From Ignavibacteriales bacterium (GTDB taxonomy: Bacteria; Bacteroidota; Ignavibacteria; Ignavibacteriales; Melioribacteraceae), in NCBI GenBank assembly GCA_027080245.1, contig JALWSN010000222.1:1-6751 (forward strand): 6,751 bases of DNA, given 5' to 3'. Under the pieces are notes generated by a model. The model worked only from the letters and a program-made list of their open reading frames with translations. It had not been told where the DNA came from and searched no databases. The position numbers were made by a program, and so were the translations under genes. Shown here in pieces: positions 6,082 through 6,751 of the stretch. Each line of letters opens with the position of its first letter. Positions within the stretch are counted from its first letter, which is position 1.

Positions 6082-6751
6082 ATGGAACAACGGAAATTAC
6101 TAAAGACAATTGAAAATGTTGTAAATCAAAAGTTCAAATCGGAATTGGACTTGCTGGAAAGCGTTTTGAAAGAAGTGGTTTACAAGGAAAATATTAATAT
6201 TACTGGCGGGCGAGTCTGGAAGCTTAATGAAAAGAAAAAAGTTTACGAGTTGTTATTTCAAGCAGGTAAGGTTCGGAGGATTAAAAAAGGTTTTTTGTTG
6301 AAGCTCGAGGATTATCCGATTTTCAAATTAATTTACGAGCAAAGAACAATTTTAGCGAGCGAGACAAACGAAATATTAAAAAAGAAAGGCATTTTAAGAT
6401 ATTCCGCTTCGGGGGTTGGCAACAAAATAAAAATCGGCGATAGTTTCTATTACGAATATTTGTTTGCCGTTAACAGCGAAAATATTGACGACGAGCTTCG
6501 TTACACTTTGAACATTATTGCTACGGTTCTGACTTCGAAATTAAGGGAGTACCGCGTTGCAGTTTCGCACAAAAATCTTTTTAAGGACATAGACAAAGCA
6601 AAACAACTGCAAAAAAGCTTACTGCCGGAACACGCGTTTAATTTTCACTATTACGAAATTTTCGGCTTAACGATTCCCGCTGAAATTTTGGGCGGCGATT
6701 TTTACGATTATGTTAAAATAGGCACGGACGAGGAAAGGCTTGCTATTATTG
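6082..6751 (+). CDS. SpoIIE/RsbU-type PP2C protein phosphatase with N-terminal GAF-like domain (3' end outside window)
   Basis: The frame is open for 223 codons from an ATG at 6082 to the right edge. SpoIIE/RsbU phosphatases remove phosphate from Ser/Thr of anti-sigma-antagonist (STAS) proteins and so release sigma factors or other partners. Residues about 15-170 look like a divergent GAF-type sensor, with ITGGRVWKL, YSASGVGNKI and YYEYLFAVN segments; this assignment is tentative. A helical linker (NLFKDIDKAKQLQKSLLPE) at about 170-190 leads into the phosphatase domain. That domain opens with YYEIFGLTIPAEILGGDFYDY, where G204-G205-D206 carries the first metal-binding aspartate. The remaining metal ligands lie beyond the window, so activity cannot be judged. 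No signal peptide or membrane segment is seen. Upstream AGGA at 6064-6067 is 14 nt from the ATG, rather far, so the start is fairly but not fully secure. Confidence 0.85.
   Translation, partial: MEQRKLLKTIENVVNQKFKSELDLLESVLKEVVYKENINITGGRVWKLNEKKKVYELLFQAGKVRRIKKGFLLKLEDYPIFKLIYEQRTILASETNEILKKKGILRYSASGVGNKIKIGDSFYYEYLFAVNSENIDDELRYTLNIIATVLTSKLREYRVAVSHKNLFKDIDKAKQLQKSLLPEHAFNFHYYEIFGLTIPAEILGGDFYDYVKIGTDEERLAII

Overview
The window reads as chromosomal DNA from a free-living bacterium of the Bacteroidota/Chlorobiota side of the tree. My best guess is the Ignavibacteria, perhaps near Melioribacter. This is an inference from three things: ClpC, PyrE and the PP2C-type phosphatase read like that group's proteins; an M64 metallopeptidase is present; and base composition is moderately AT-rich with A+T-rich spacers. 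There is no sign of phage, insertion sequence, CRISPR, tRNA or rRNA. Coding density is high and every long open frame has a recognisable product except the one at the left edge.

Layout: two genes run leftward and four run rightward from one 210-bp divergent control region (1328-1537). Leftward are floA (flotillin-like membrane scaffold, 320-1327) and an unrecognised membrane-anchored protein whose start overlaps the end of floA by 8 bp and which runs off the left edge. That protein carries a tandem Tyr-containing tetrapeptide repeat. Rightward are clpC (double-AAA+ unfoldase, 1538-4057), pyrE (orotate phosphoribosyltransferase of the Thermus type, 4168-4740), a secreted M64-family zinc peptidase (4751-6019) and the 5' part of a SpoIIE/RsbU-type PP2C phosphatase (6082 to the right edge).

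FloA and ClpC both belong to envelope and protein quality control, so the divergent pair may share stress input. pyrE and the peptidase lie 10 bp apart and are probably co-transcribed, with no obvious metabolic link. The phosphatase begins 62 bp further on and may be in the same transcript or have its own promoter.

The most unusual signal is a perfect 10-bp stem, 4-nt loop hairpin followed by a T tract, sitting inside pyrE codons 13-22. It has the shape of an intrinsic terminator. A T-rich spacer and a 43-codon frame that ends three bases before the stem precede it, which recalls the UTP-sensing attenuators of enteric pyrimidine genes. This could be a translation-coupled attenuator, or a by-product of a conserved peptide; the sequence alone cannot decide.
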